Below are positions 21,556 through 51,530 of a DNA stretch of 64,000 nt, one piece after another (the first letter of the stretch is position 1; each line of letters opens with the position of its first letter). The notes beneath the pieces are model-generated. The model did no database searches. It saw only the letters and a program-made list of their open reading frames with translations, and was not told the DNA's origin. Location: NCBI RefSeq assembly GCF_900747795.2, contig NC_041401.2, positions 340,823 through 404,822 on the forward strand, read 5' to 3'. Position numbers and translations under genes: made by a program. The stretch comes from Erpetoichthys calabaricus. Lineage: Eukaryota > Chordata > Cladistia > Polypteriformes > Polypteridae.

Positions 21556-24500
21556 TGCCCGCTGGTCTGTGTGGACTGATCTGCCGGATGCCTTGTTAAG
21601 GGTGGGCTTTACCATAGCAACAAGCAGGCTGACGTGACCAGACATCTGTGGAAGTGGAGCAGAGTGACCCCCGCGGCGGGTACCCGCCAGGCCTCTCCAT
21701 GCAGTGCAGAGCCCAGCTGTTTGTGCATTTCCACCGCGTGAGTCCTGGCGCACGCCCAGCGCGCCGTTTTCGGCAGCGGATGTTACTCGTTAGCCCAAGA
21801 TGGAGACGCGAGAGGAGTCCGCGGGGTCCACAGCTGAAGTGTCTGTTTGGGTGGCCATTTGAAATTGCAAAGGAGTGCTGGATCAATGGCACATGAGAGC
21901 AGAGCCTGGCACCCGGTGCCAGCCCAGTGTGTGGCCTCCACCCGTCCTGCCCATTCTGCTCAGGTGCCATGGAAGCACTCAAGGTTTGTTTGTGGGCTGA
22001 GGAGGAAACCTGCTTGAACACAGGGAGAGCCTGCAGACGCTGCGCAGACGTGGCATCCAAGAGCCGTGAGATGGCACTGCTGCCAGTCTGTCATGGGCAT
22101 GACACATTTTCACCTTGCCTGCCTGTCTGCTTCTTTAGTCCACCGCAAGCACCAGACACAGAACCAACGTGGCAGGGCCAGTTAACATAACCTGCTACCT
22201 ACTGTGCCACCATGTCACAATACCAGTGAGCTTAAATGAAGTGCCAAATGTCGCCCCTCTGCATTTATCTAGTGGAGACTGGCAGGATGGGGTGCCAGTC
22301 CAAACACCCACCTACCCCTGAGTGGCACTCCTCACAACAGTGAAGTGCACAGAGACGGGCACATAGCGGTACGGGTCTGGTTCAAGGTGACTATCGGCTG
22401 TGCCCACCCAGTCCCAAAATTACAGAAAGCTTCTCTGATTTGTCATTTCAAACTAGTGTGAAGACGTAAGTGTACCCCTGTTTGTTTCCAGGTCAGTGAG
22501 GTAGTCACAGTCTCACCAGTGCCCACATTGATATCAAAGCTGCAAGCCGTGCCAAGGACAATAGACATCTGCAGGGTCCCAAAGCCGCTTCATTCTACAG
22601 TGAGACGGCCGATTTCCAAATCGACAACACCCCCAGATTAAGAAAGCAAAAATGGCCCATCAGCACCATCCGGGGGTCTCTAGGCCTCTTCTAGCTAGAA
22701 AAAACATGTCAGGACAGCCCAGGTACCCACAGGGCATCTGGGACCAAAGAGCCACGCGGACCCCCAAGCCACTAGTCAGGCAGGGGGCTCTTGAGCTTCA
22801 CACCAGAGGGTTAGGGACGAAGCTGAGTTTGGATCATGCGATGGGACAAGCCCACCAGCAAACAGACGAGTCTGAGGGGGCCGTGGGCTCAACGTCGATG
22901 TGCTGAAGTGGGGGGCCGAGGAGTGGCAGGAAAGAGTCAATTCAAGTGGGCACTTACTTTTTCACATGCGGTGGCTTCTGCATGTTGGCTTATGTTTCAT
23001 TTAATAAGAAGTCCAAGCACTGAGCGCCACAGAGTTCAAAGACTTGGGGTGCACTTACTTTTTCACACGGCTGTGTTTTTTGCTCTAGTCGGTGGTCTCA
23101 TGTTGCTCTTGTTGTCGTCACACATGCGTACTAACAACGGTCTTAAACCTGAGTGGACACCAGGGGGTGCTCTCGTAACGTTTAGAAACATCCAACCAAG
23201 GCGGCCAAATTACTTAGGAGGGTCCACCGAATATCCAGAAATAAGTACAAGGGGGGCCGGCTGCCCGCTGTCCTCAGTCGGCCCACTAGCGTCTCCCACT
23301 TCCCCATCGTCTTCGTGCCTCATGGCTCCTCCACTTTAAAGTGCCCTCGTTTTGTTTCCCAGGTCTCTGTGCCCGTCTCTGCTGAGGAGCCGCAGTGAGG
23401 GTCCACATGGTGGGGGGGGGGCCTTCTGCTGGCCTCCCTTTTCATTGTCCAGGCCCCTCTCATCTATGCTGCCACCCACTGCTGGTGCCCACAGTCTGGC
23501 ACATGTCGGCCCTGCCCTTTCCATCTTCCTCAGGCAGGTCTCCCCCACAGTGTGTGCCCACCAGTGTCCAGCATTGAAGGCCACACCACCAGTGGGCTGT
23601 GCAGGTTTGACTCGCACTCAGTCCTCTCCGAGGTCCACTTGGAGCCCCTGCTGGACCCTGCAAAGAGTCACAATTATCAGACCTGACTCTGAAGAGGGCC
23701 GCTGGGTACAGGTGGCATCAACATGTCACATGTGGGATGGAGCCACTGGCATCAGAGGTGATGAAGATGAGGCCATCTGTGGACTGCACGACATGCAGGT
23801 GACAGACGCTTCTGAGTGGCACAGATGGCACCATGGGGGCATTGGATGTTTAGTCACACCCGTCCATTTGGCATCTGCCGAGCTCCCGCCTTGTGTGACA
23901 TGACCAGTGTGACGTCACCAGCCAGTAGTAATGAATGGTGACAGTGACGTGATGAGCGCACAACGGGGAGAATGGAAAGAAGCAGCAGACACACTGCAGA
24001 GTTTAAGGTGCGAAGGTGACAAGTGACAAACCTGGGGAGGCTGGACAAGCCCAAGACAGACAGCGGGGACCTCGAAAACGAGTGAGGGGCTTAGGGTGGC
24101 CCTAATGTGACTGTTCACTGTCTGGTGTGCAGTTGTGGTCACCAAACGACTGAAATGCAATGTGGGGACCCGGCTGAGAAATGAGAGGCGGCCATTGAGC
24201 CCGTTAGGCTGCTTAGCTCCTCCACGGTGGTCCATTTGTTCGATTCCCATGATCCTTCATCCCATGCTTCCTGCACTACCTGCGGGGTCCACGTGGAGGC
24301 TCGCTATTGAGCTGAACGAGTTCTGCCGGGTCAATGCCTTTGAGGTCCACCCCCCCGAGCCTCTCGGTCCCATGATGCATCTGGCCACTCTTCTCCTGTG
24401 GCCCACTTCACGCCTCTTTAGTGTGGTGAGCAGAACTGCACAGAGGGCACCAGATGTGGTCTCACTAGTGCCACCCACAGTCTTCTGCTTTTTGTGTCAG

Positions 24501-25080
24501 GCCCAGTGGCAGTGACCCAGGACTGTGCTGTGGAGGTTATGAGGTGCCCGGGGTGGGCGACAGGTGGCCGAGGTCACCAGGGCTCTTGGTGGTGACCCTC
24601 ACAGGTTTACTTTCTCCAGGTTTGTGGCGGACTGCGGTTTTAGTATTTCTGTTGGCCGTTGTTGGCTGACCCCACTGAGATGTCCGCTCGTCTCTGTTGT
24701 TTGTTTCGGTTACTGCGGCCCCCCACTAATCGACTTACGCACGAAGGAGTTTTTGGAGTTGCTGCGCCAGAAATGGGGGTCTGCTGTTCTGCTCGCGTGA
24801 CGAAGGGGTCTCAGATGGCTGCAGTGCCACACGTCACATTATTGACAAAAAGTCTTTGTATGAATAAATGTGACCGTCAATACTGCGGGCGGGCGGGCAC
24901 TTTAAAAAGACGCAGCTGACGGTGCGAGCCCAGGACACTTCATGGTGGCGACCCTTTGTGCCCCCAGCAGTCCGCCTCACTGTGCCAAGTTCAGATGGCG
25001 CCGCCCATGGCATTGCTAGAAAACATCGAGGGTCTCACAAGACGAGGAGTGCGCCTGCAGTTATAGTTTTATGTTAGTAG
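21556..25080. other. intergenic, TFPI to CALCRL (part 1)
   Basis: GC-rich sequence holds many short open frames but none with recognisable domains. Around 24130-24500 are traces of the CR1-linked repeat (CAGTTGTGGTCACCAAACGA, then CAGAACTGCACAGAGGGC). TGGCA/TGCCA pentamers are frequent. No gene was seen. Confidence 0.45.
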
Positions 25081-25185
25081 AACACACACACACACACACA
25101 GAGACCCCCCCCCCACACACAGAGACCCCCACACACACACAGAGACCCCCACACACACACAGAGACCCCAACACACACAGATAGA
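25081..25185. repeat. (CA)n / AGAGACCCC minisatellite
   Basis: CACACACA tracts alternate with AGAGACCCCC in about four units of 28-32 bases. It is related in composition to the TFPI intron satellite. Confidence 0.85.
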
Positions 25186-27642
25186 CAGACGGCGATCGGG
25201 AACCTTAGCTGTCCAATGGTAAGGAGCCCCTTAGCTGCAGGCAGCTCGACGCTTTTGGGGGTCTTTGATGACAAACTGCTCCTCTCGGGGTTCGCGTGTG
25301 CAAGTCGCCTATTTTCCTAACGGAGGAGAGCGGGTTTATTGCAGCAGCGAATCCAAATGACTTTGAAATCCTCATTTCCTCCATGAAACACACAAGGAGC
25401 GACACCTACTGGTGACGAAAGGAAGTGCATTGAGGAGGGACCCAAGCTGCACCCCCCCACCCCCACCCCCCACTCTGACGGGCGTGCAAAGTCCGGGTGG
25501 TGTGAGGTCCACTGATGGCTGACTGAATGGCCTCCTCTTGTGTGCCCCACCCACATCAGGTGCCCTCGCACATTGGTGGCATTTGTTTGACTCTTAGGGC
25601 AGCGGTGGGTCTCGAGGGTCTTTCTGACTCCCGGTGGGTCGTCAAAGCTCCCTGTCACAGTAAACTCGCACTTCTGATTTTGTTCTGCAGTTGTGTGCCC
25701 ATGTTGGGGTCTCTGACCCACTTGTGTGCCCTTCAGACTTGTGTGAGTGCCCTCTTGTGTGTATTGTGCCATCTACCCAGGCCTTCCTTCCCTGCCCGAA
25801 GACCCCAACAGTCGTCTCCTTCCACTGACCAAGCCCTCTGCTGGCTTCTTCCCTGGCATTCAGTAATTTTGGATTTTGTCTGCCTGCCTGTCCAATCCCC
25901 CCCCCCACCCCGTCCCACCTATGTATCTTCATAACTGGGCTGGCATGTGGCACAGGTGGTCCTCTGTGCACTACACAACTGAATGCCCGCTGTGCCACTT
26001 GACGTGGACCCTGTCATTAACTGCCCATGCAGGAGCCGAGGGGTTGGAAGAGGGTGGGCAGCTCGCAGCTTTGTAAGGTGCCCCTTTGCCAGGGCACAGC
26101 GGGTCCCCAGTTGCTCTCCACGACGAGGAGCAGTCCCTAAGAATGAATTTGCGGTTGGTCACACACGTGTCCCCCACTTGAAATGACTGCTGGGTTGACG
26201 GTGTGACGGTCCCTACCTGCCTGGGCTGCCCGGTGGCTTGGTGCGGAGGTCACCTCCTGATCATTTGCTCTCGGGCCCGAGTTGGCCCCCCAGCTCTCGT
26301 GTTTGTAAAGGGTGTGTTAAAGATGCCCACTGTGCCCAGATATGGTGTGGGTACACAGGGTATCATGTGACTTGGTCTCAAAAGATTTAAAACCCTGAAG
26401 AAACTTCTCTTTCACAGCATTGTGGGAAAAGACAAAAACAGAAGCAGGAGGCCCACCGCGCCGTGCCAGGGAGATGTCCTTATATGGGCGCGGCGCGAGA
26501 TTCCCAAAAGCCAATTAAATGACTGGAGAAGATGAAGAGCAGAAGCAGTCGATGTGCCAAGTGAACGCTGCGTATGTGACGCGGCCCCCCCCCAAGGCTC
26601 GACGCGGGGGCTGCCGAAGGGCACCCTGGCGTCACTGGCACAGGTGCCCCCACTATCTCTCCCTGTGGACTGACAAGCTGCCATCTCTGCCTTTGCCGTT
26701 AGGAGGAGAAGAGCCCGCTGAGCCCAAGACCCTCGTGTCTGCCACCCAACTCGCTCACTTATTCCACTTGGCCTGTGACGTCCTGCAGGCCACCGCTGAT
26801 GTCATCGAGCGCGAGGCTGTCTGGTGGTCTCTCTGTCCTTACTGGGATTGTGGTGGACCAGCCAGTGAAGATGGCAAAGGGGTCCCCAGAAACACTAAAT
26901 GAGGACAAACAGTCGCAGCCCAGGTAAGGGCCCTGACTTCAGAGGGAGTCGCGGCTGGGGGGCCGTCAACAAGCGGGCCTATTAAAGCCCACTGAGGTAC
27001 CCCTTGTGTCATTCTGGGCCACACAACGAAATAAATTGTTGTTGCTGTTGTTCTCCGCTGTTAATGTCCGCCAGTCTTGTGTCCCCCGGCGAGGGTCCTT
27101 AAGGGTCCCAGCTTGGATCATCTCACAGAGTTCAGGAAGGGCGGCGTGAATGTGCAGCCTGTGGACGAGGCAGATGGAGCGGCAAAGAGGGTCTCGCCGG
27201 GGGCCACGCAGGGCTCGTTATGTTTGATGTCACTTTGTTGTGACATCGCTGACATCACTGGATGCTCCGGTATAAACGTGGCTGTGGCCGAAGTGACCAT
27301 ATCCCCCAGCCGGGTAACCCACCCACCTCTTGGTGCCACTTGGCATCCTCTGCCAGCTTTCTTAGGACTGTGTTTGTTTTTCAGTTTGCCCCCCGGGTTT
27401 TGACCTTTCTGCCTGGCACTGACTGCGACTCCAGTTAACGTTTTTATCCCTTGGGTCTCATGTAGATGTGGCGTACGCCCGTTTCCACGCTGACATTGAG
27501 GTGTATAAGAAGCCTGGCACTTTTACATGGCAGTGCCCCCCCCCCCTTGCTTACGCACGTTTCTGCTGAGCTTTGTAAACTGGCAGCACTCGGTGCCAAG
27601 CGGTGCTACTGTTCCTGCGTCGTCTCCTTCTCATTTCATATC
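25186..27642. other. intergenic, no gene seen
   Basis: GC-rich spacer with short C and G homopolymers (25450, 25900). No frame has recognisable domains. Confidence 0.4.
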
Positions 27643-27752
27643 CATCCATTTTATAACCCACTGAATCCGAACACAGGGTCACGGGGGTCTGCTGGAGCCA
27701 ATCCCAGCCAACACAGGGCACAAGGCAGGAACCAATCCCGGGCAGGGTGCCA
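27643..27752 (-). repeat. tRNA-derived SINE, 3' part
   Basis: On the reverse strand it reads GGCTGGGATTGGCTCCAGCA, then CCCGTGACCCTGTGTTCGGA and a TGGATGGAT end. This is the 3' half of the SINE at 54655-54881. Confidence 0.8.
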
Positions 27753-27908
27753 ACTCTCATTTCATATTTACCCCCAAATTACTTGCATGTCGTTTTCAAA
27801 TTTCATTCACTTGATTGTATTGAATGTGTAACAACATCACGGGGCACAGAATGGGCAAACAACTGTAGCGTTGTTAGAAGAATTAGAAGAGAGCGCCTCG
27901 TCTTTACA

Positions 27909-27933
27909 GATGATGATGATGATGATGATGATG
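27909..27933 (+). repeat. (GAT)n microsatellite
   Basis: Eight GAT units. Runs of Asp, Met or Ile predicted across it are artefacts. Confidence 0.85.
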
Positions 27934-28236
27934 GCCGCCGATGTCGACTCCCCAGAGCTCTCTGTCCTCTCGCCACTGGGTGCTGAACTGGCGCCGACTT
28001 TACAAAGGCAGACTTTGAGGACTTGTGCTCCACCTGCTCCTCTGCCAGTCCTGCCCACTCTCGGGTTTTCATCGTGAACTGGCTGACCGGTCGGGTATTT
28101 CTCAGTCATCACTGAGTGGCGCCATGCCAGCTGGAAGGGTAGAGCGGTCGATTGCGCTTTCAGAGAATGAATTTGCTTAAATAAATAGAAAGCACTTCCA
28201 GTCTATGAATGTGCCACTCTGTAGTCCACTGAAAGT

Positions 28237-28738
28237 GTGTTGTGTGGTGCAAGCGGGTAGCGTCCTGCATGCCAGCGGCCATCCCACCTACACCTTAGAT
28301 CAGGTCATCCCCCGGAAACTCTGCCTGTTCAGGCCTGGCGAGTACTTGAATGGGGAGACCACCTTGGAAAAGCTCGGACTGCTGCCTGAAGAGGTGTTGG
28401 TGAAGCCCGCAGTTGGCACTCCCCCTGTGGTCTGTGTGTGGAGCCCAACGCCACCAGTGCAGTGATGGGGACACCAGGCTATAAAAATGGCACCATCCTT
28501 CAGATGAGGTCCTGACTCTCTGTGCTCATTAAAGATCCCTGGGCATAAAGAGCAGGGTCTCCCTGGGTGAATTGTCCACCACGGCCTGGTCATTCTGTCT
28601 CTGACCGGCAAGCTCTCTCTCACCCCTTCACACACTGGCACAAATTGGCAATGTGGGTGGCGCACATCAGCGGTGCTTCAAGTGGCTCTCCACTCACTGT
28701 GTAAAGCGTGAGAAAGGCACTATATGAATGTAACGTGG
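28237..28738 (+). mobile_element. 5S rRNA-derived SINE (SINE3 type)
   Basis: The head at 28271-28390 follows 5S rRNA: GCCAGCGGCCATCCCACC, then CAGGCCTGGCGAGTACTTGA and ATGGGGAGACCACC, which cover the internal promoter (box A, intermediate element and box C regions). The body contains CTCTCTGTGCTCATTAAAGA, a block I associate with fish 5S-headed SINEs. The 3' end GGCACTATATGAATGTAACG resembles the LINE-like tail. It is diverged and lacks a poly(ATT) tail. Confidence 0.75.
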
Positions 28739-30779
28739 CACACAATCAGGGTCGCCCGCAGCTGAAGATGACCCACCAAATGGTCAGCCATACTGGACAG
28801 AGTTACGACTTGCTTCGAGTGTAATTAGCAGAATGTGAAAAGATGTCACCAGATGAAGCATTCAGTTATTTCCTTTGTGCTCAAAGTCCCAGCCCTGACA
28901 CTCGTCACTTCACTGGCCACCTCGAAGATGTGCTGGGCACAGTGGCGCCATCACCACCAGCGGTCACCGTTTGTAATGTGCTCATCTTCTTGGTCTTACT
29001 AAACTTCACACGACTGTGGATGACGTCGGAGACCCCTCACCGCCGGTAACTCCTGCGCTCAGACGGTGGGCCGCGACTGTGGACTTTGATGTCTGACCAC
29101 AAATCACACAAGAAGTGCCGCAGTGGGCTTTGACAGACCCTCCTCTTCACAGTGTGCTTGTCAGAAGCAGCGCATGTGACCTTTTGTGTGCAAATCACAG
29201 TTGTTGTGCCTTAAAAGTGACGAGACACAAAGATTTTTTGAAGAGGCGTCAGGAGATGAAGTCACAACCGAGAACCATTGCTAAGCCCAAGTCAGAAGGC
29301 AAAAATCAATGTGAAGAAAGCGGGCATCTTTATGGTGAAGGTCCAACAACAAGCAAAGTAAACGGCACATTAAAGTTCAAAAAAGGGGCATAAAAAGACA
29401 AGGAAGAATGTAGAAGGAGGCCAAAGACAAGAGCAGCAAGGAGACCTCCATAGTGCAAACGGTCAGGACTGGCGAGCCTGGCTGGGCTGAATGGCCGTCC
29501 TCATCCAACTCCTTCTAATGTTCTAAAAAAGAAAAACCAGGAAAGCAAGGGAACACATGCAGGCTGACGTGGCACAAGCTCTACCAGCGGGGAGGCAGAC
29601 ATCTTTAAAGTCCGTAGTCCTCACGAAAAAAGACAGTTCAGGAAGGGCAGGAGATGGGCAAAAACTAAAAAAAAAAAACGAACGGGGGACCACGGGGGTC
29701 AACCCACTGGATCAAGGCAGCCCCAGGACATGGCCGCCATCCTCGACTCCACGTGCCCCCGTCGTGTGACTGCTACCCAAGTAATGCTGCTAAGCAACAG
29801 GCCCGGGAAGGAGGAGCCCAGGCAAGTGACGGGCGGGACCAAAGGTGGCACCACCCCCCCCCCCTCCACCCCATTGCTCAGGCCACTCGATTGGACACGT
29901 CACACAGAAAAAACACAAAGAACTGGTGGCCTTTAAAATCTTCACTGGCCTCACCCCAGGCAGCCTGACCTCAAACTCTACAGCCAGGCTTCATCCTGCA
30001 CAGGCCCAAGAGGGCACCGGACCTCCAAAGTTCAATCAGCTTCTTTAACTGTCCCAAAATCTTTAGAAATACCAATAAATACCCTTCAGAAAAAGAGGAA
30101 CTGTAACACCTCTGGCTTGGTAAGACAAGTTAACAAAAAGAGGCAAAGAAAAAACTCCAAGAATCAGAAAAACAAACCTCACCATTAAATGAACACCCCA
30201 AAGGACAAAGAGGGACCCGCTTCATAGCCCCCCGTCTATGGCAGACACCAGCCTGTCACAGGGTGACCCTGTCTCTAGATAGTAAATAATAAATAAAACA
30301 GACAAAAATAAGACACCAGCAACAATGAAACACAAGCCAGGGAGGGGGCACATGGTGGGTACAACGGGGTTCGGTGACGGTTGGCAGCTACCACCACGTT
30401 TTGCTTGGTTTTCTACCTTATCACGAGTGCCACCAGCTTAATGCTTAACGTGAGACATGTTGCTGGACTTAAGTGCGGCGCTTGACTGTCACCTCTGTTG
30501 TGTAGGGCACGTGGTCACCGGGCACCTCATTCTGGAGCTTTTTCAGAAAGACCCCGTGCACCTCAGACGTCTCTAAGGCCCTCCACCTGGCCTAAGTTCT
30601 CAACACCTCACCTGCCCTCTCACACTGACACGTCCACCTCACCTGACTTGTCCTCAGTGATACCAAAGACTAACTTTTCCAAAAACACACGAGTCTCTTG
30701 AAGGAGGCACACATCGGCTTGTTTCCTGTAATGGCGCAAAGCTGCGTTTGCTATACTCAATCAGACTGGCCCTCTCCGC
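28739..30779. other. intergenic, repeat traces only
   Basis: Near 29100-29150 a piece (ACAAGAAGTGCCGCAGTGGG) matches the repeat at 44225-44280. Near 29480 there is a trace of the CR1-linked repeat (GGCTGAATGGCC). No gene was recognised. Confidence 0.4.
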
Positions 30780-31560
30780 CCGCAGCCCCCTTAAGCCTCC
30801 AAGACCCCATGGGAGTACCAGCGTGGCCGCGCACGATGCCTATGCGCGCGCTCTCGCGCACTCCAGTTTCAGCACGCAGCCGGGGACTCGCAGTGACGGC
30901 GCCTGTCCGCTTCATTCTCTCATGTCGTGCTTTCGCCCCGCCCCTTCAGGCGTCACGCTGACGTCACCGCGGTCGGAGAGCGCTTCAGCGCGCCCGCGCC
31001 ACGGACAACTTCAAAGCTGAGCAGCTGCGCGCGATTCGGCCACGGGTGAAGTTACTGCAGCGGCCGGAAGTGAAGGTGAGCCGCCGAGTGCGTGTTGGCG
31101 CGTATGCTTGCGGAGGCTGGCAGCGCGAGTCGCGTGGGCAAACATGTCAGTCACTGGGACGGGGGGCGTCTGGACGCGCAGCCCCTGCGCCTTTGCGCGA
31201 GTGTGGCGCCGTGCCGCCCGAGGCTGCTGCTCGGAGCCGCTTGTCTGATGCTCCACGCCAGGGCTGCGCTCCGAGCAGGTCAGCGCTGATTGCAGAGGAA
31301 GTCCCGGCCCATGGGGCGCTGAGGGATGAGCCGGCCGGCCGCTTCAGCACAGTTGTTTCCTGACCCGGGATGTCTCGGGTCAGTCCAGCCTACAGACGCG
31401 CACTCGGGCCAGCTAGCTTTTATCTTAAAGCGCCTGTGTGACGAGCGGACAGGACGGACGAGCTCTCCGGTAAGCCTGCACGGGGTTCGGGCGCTCAGTG
31501 GGGCGGGTAGGCAGGCAGGTCCGAGGCAGGCGTTCGCTTTCCGAGGACGGAGCGGCTTTT
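30780..31560 (+). promoter_or_regulatory. CpG-rich promoter and probable non-coding exon 1 of CALCRL
   Basis: CpG density rises sharply compared with the flanks. The stretch has a GC box (CCCCGCCCC near 30935), a full CRE (TGACGTCA, 30959-30966) and an ETS-type CCGGAAG just before a strong donor. A candidate non-coding exon ends at 31075 (GAAG before GTGAGC). It would splice to the acceptor before 33632, whose exon holds the CALCRL start codon. The link to CALCRL is inferred from position and strand; human CALCRL also has untranslated 5' exons. Confidence 0.6.
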
Positions 31561-33394
31561 CTGTGTGTTGGCTGTCACCCCAGTAGTTGCGGTCGGGAGC
31601 AAACGATGGACGCTGCGTGATTTGTGCTCTCGACGGGAGGGCTGGAGGGGGCCGGCTGATGGTGAATGTGCGTGAGAGCGCTGACCCGAGTGACCGGCAG
31701 CTCCAGGAGCCTCACACGAGGAGCCGTCAGAACTTGCTTGTCATCCACCTGTTTGACCCCACAGTCCCACCTGCCTACATGTCGAGGACCTCGCTGTCCA
31801 CACGCTTGGCTTTATGAGCCCCGTAATGGGAAGTGCAGGCACTCGGTGGCCGAAGTGTTTTTATTGTTGTTTTGTTTAATAAGTTTTTGTTCAGTGGCCG
31901 AACATCAGAGCACAAAGAGCAGTTGGAGAGTTTCTGATTTCTTTTTGTTCCCAGGAGGCAATATTGCTTTAATGAATGGAAATTTTGAAATCCTGCATCT
32001 CCTGATAAGACTTCTTCCAAGAACTTAATTGTAGAAAAACAGGCCATTTCCTGTCGTCATCATTTCCTGTGGGCTTTGTGTGCAAATCTGATGGGAAGCT
32101 TGGCTCAAACGAAGACCCCCTCGTTCCTGTCGTCGTTCATGCCAGGGTTTCAGACAGCAGGGCTGCTGACAGATTCACTTGGAGGGTTTCCTTCCTGCTG
32201 GTGGGAGTGCCTGTGCTGGTCTATGAACTCTTCTATGAACTGGGAGAGTGTTGATGACAAAGCACCCCCACCTCGCTCCTCGGGGGCTTCTCGTCCCCCT
32301 GGGCTTGGTCTTAATGCACTTCTTTGGCAGGATGTTTGTCTGTTGCCTATTGCTAAAGATTTCATAAAAATATAAACATTTTAAAATGAACAGCTCTGAG
32401 GTGACACACACACGGCTCCAGTGGAAAGCCCAGCAGCTGCTTGCAGCGCCCCCTTGTCAGCCTGGGTACTCCATTATACCCCAGGTAGACGCTGGGTAGC
32501 CAGGTCTCTGCTCCTTTGTGTGGAACAGAAAGCATCTGATGTGGCCGCAGGACTACGTAGAGCCTTTACCAGCCTTAGCGCTTGGCTCTGCTTGTAGACT
32601 GGCACAGTAATGCGACTGGACCTTCCCACCTCAAGTCTTGTTTTCAAGTTCAAAATGGCTTTATTGGTACAATGTGTGGAAGTCCAGGGTTGTCCGCACA
32701 TCAAAGTTTATTCAGCTGCTGTCATCATAGCCTGAAGGAAGGTGAAGGTGTCACACCAGTGCGGCTTCTTTCAGCTCCCATATTCCTGGGGATTTCCTCT
32801 CCCTTCTTTATCCGTCTTTCCAGTACCTTCAAGCTTGGGCTCGCCTCGCTCATCAGAGGATTCTGGTTCACAATTCTTAAGGTGAGCTGCGCTGATATGA
32901 GAGGAGAATGCAGAGTGGCAGAGACCCGCTGAGCCGGGCTTTTTACTGTCTGCCACAGGCTCTGTGTGGTACGCTGACTCGGGGGTGGTGGTTTGGATGG
33001 CACACCTTTTCGTGGCCTTACAGCCCCCTGTCCCCCAGGTCTGTTTCTTATTCTGCAGGCTTCAGGGTGTGCTGCATGTCCACTTGGGTTTGGCTTTGTG
33101 TTTGTTGTGCTTCTACCAGATGTTTATCTTCTGCTTTCTCTACTCTGTACGCGGATGTGGTGCAGATTAAAAATGAAGAGAACTGCCTGCTTGGCATTGT
33201 GTTGAATTATTTATCTGTGGCATCAGGTTGCAGAGCAGCAGACCGTGAGTGGAAGGAGTCAAAGGGGGACCCAAGACATGGGTGAGCAGAAAGTAATGCT
33301 TCCTGAAATCCTCAGCCCGTTTGTAATTCCCTCGTGGCAGGAATACCCTGGTGCTGCCCACCCAGCTCGATCAGAGACGCTCATCACCAGTCAA
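31561..33394. other. CALCRL 5' intron, no gene seen
   Basis: No coding exon was recognised. An alternative first-exon donor (CTCTCCG before GTAAGCC near 31470) is possible but unsupported. Confidence 0.35.
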
Positions 33395-33560
33395 CAACAA
33401 CCACATGTATTTATATAGCATGTTTTCATACAAACAATGGAGCTCAAAGTGCTTTACAAAATGAGATCAAACCTAAAGAAACAATGATAGGCAATGGTAT
33501 TATATGGTATGTGACAAAGAGAAAGGCCAGGAGGACGGGGAGAGAAGAAAACTGCAACGA
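33395..33560 (-). repeat. fish retroposon 3' end fragment
   Basis: CACATGTATTTATATAGCAT and CTCAAAGTGCTTTACAAAAT match the widespread 3' end of fish SINE/LINE copies, in reverse orientation. Confidence 0.5.
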
Positions 33561-33665
33561 GGGGCTCAGTGACTGTCATCGGTCCAACTGTCGTGACTGT
33601 AAGCTCACCACGCGGCTTTCTCTTTTCCTAGGTTGACACCCCCCACCAGGGAATTTCACTACAAG

Positions 33666-50942
<17,277 letters not shown>

Positions 50943-51520
50943 GGGGACAGCATTGCCGCCGCTGGACTGGCCCTGACCGACTGCAGACCCCGCCCCCAGG
51001 ACATGAAGCCCCGCCCCTAAGTCCAGGCCGTCTGCTCCACTCTTAATACCTGAAGGGTGTGATGCACGCCCGACCGAGCAGGGGGTCCTGCCCAAGGCCT
51101 GTGTAGTGGAGATTGTCCAGGACCCCCGTGCCACCCACCTGGCATCATCAAAAAGCCAAACTGCTCTCCGTGGCCTTCTGCTGGTTTGCACATGCCCGCC
51201 TCTGATTTTTTTAGGGACGTGCCCGTTGTGTTTCTCGTACTTCTTTTGATCTTCCACAGCCTGCCCTACCATCCCAGTACACAGAAATGCCATCTGCCCG
51301 CCTGTATGCCTGCTTCCTTTACTTGAGGTCTGGGCACTCTGTGCCCATTTAGGGCCACCATGTTCTCTGAGAGTTGTCACGAAGTGCATAGTGAGGTGGC
51401 CACACCAGGGACACCAGTGCCTCTTCCCACAGTGTGCCATGTTTATTGATGTGGCACGTTTAAAGTTGCCCAAAGCGCTTGCGGCCAGGATAAGCGAGAA
51501 AGTATAAAGCAAAAAGTACA

Positions 51521-51530
51521 AATAAATAAA
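51521..51530 (+). terminator. possible CALCRL polyadenylation signal
   Basis: Overlapping AATAAATAAA lies 579 bases after the CALCRL stop and is the first clear + strand signal. A GT-rich stretch (GCTGTGTCCCGTGTGAGC) follows. It is tentative because the same stretch looks like a retroposon tail. Confidence 0.35.

Noticed and set aside
24257-24515. Frames with RRVARCIMG-like words in the intergenic region
   Set aside because: Resemble short CR1-linked repeat traces; too short and broken to call an element or gene.
27837-28112. Open frames with runs of Asp, Met or Ile
   Set aside because: Produced by the (GAT)n microsatellite at 27909.
28271-28390. Possible functional 5S rRNA gene
   Set aside because: Many mismatches to 5S rRNA and fusion to a SINE body and tail point to a retroposon.
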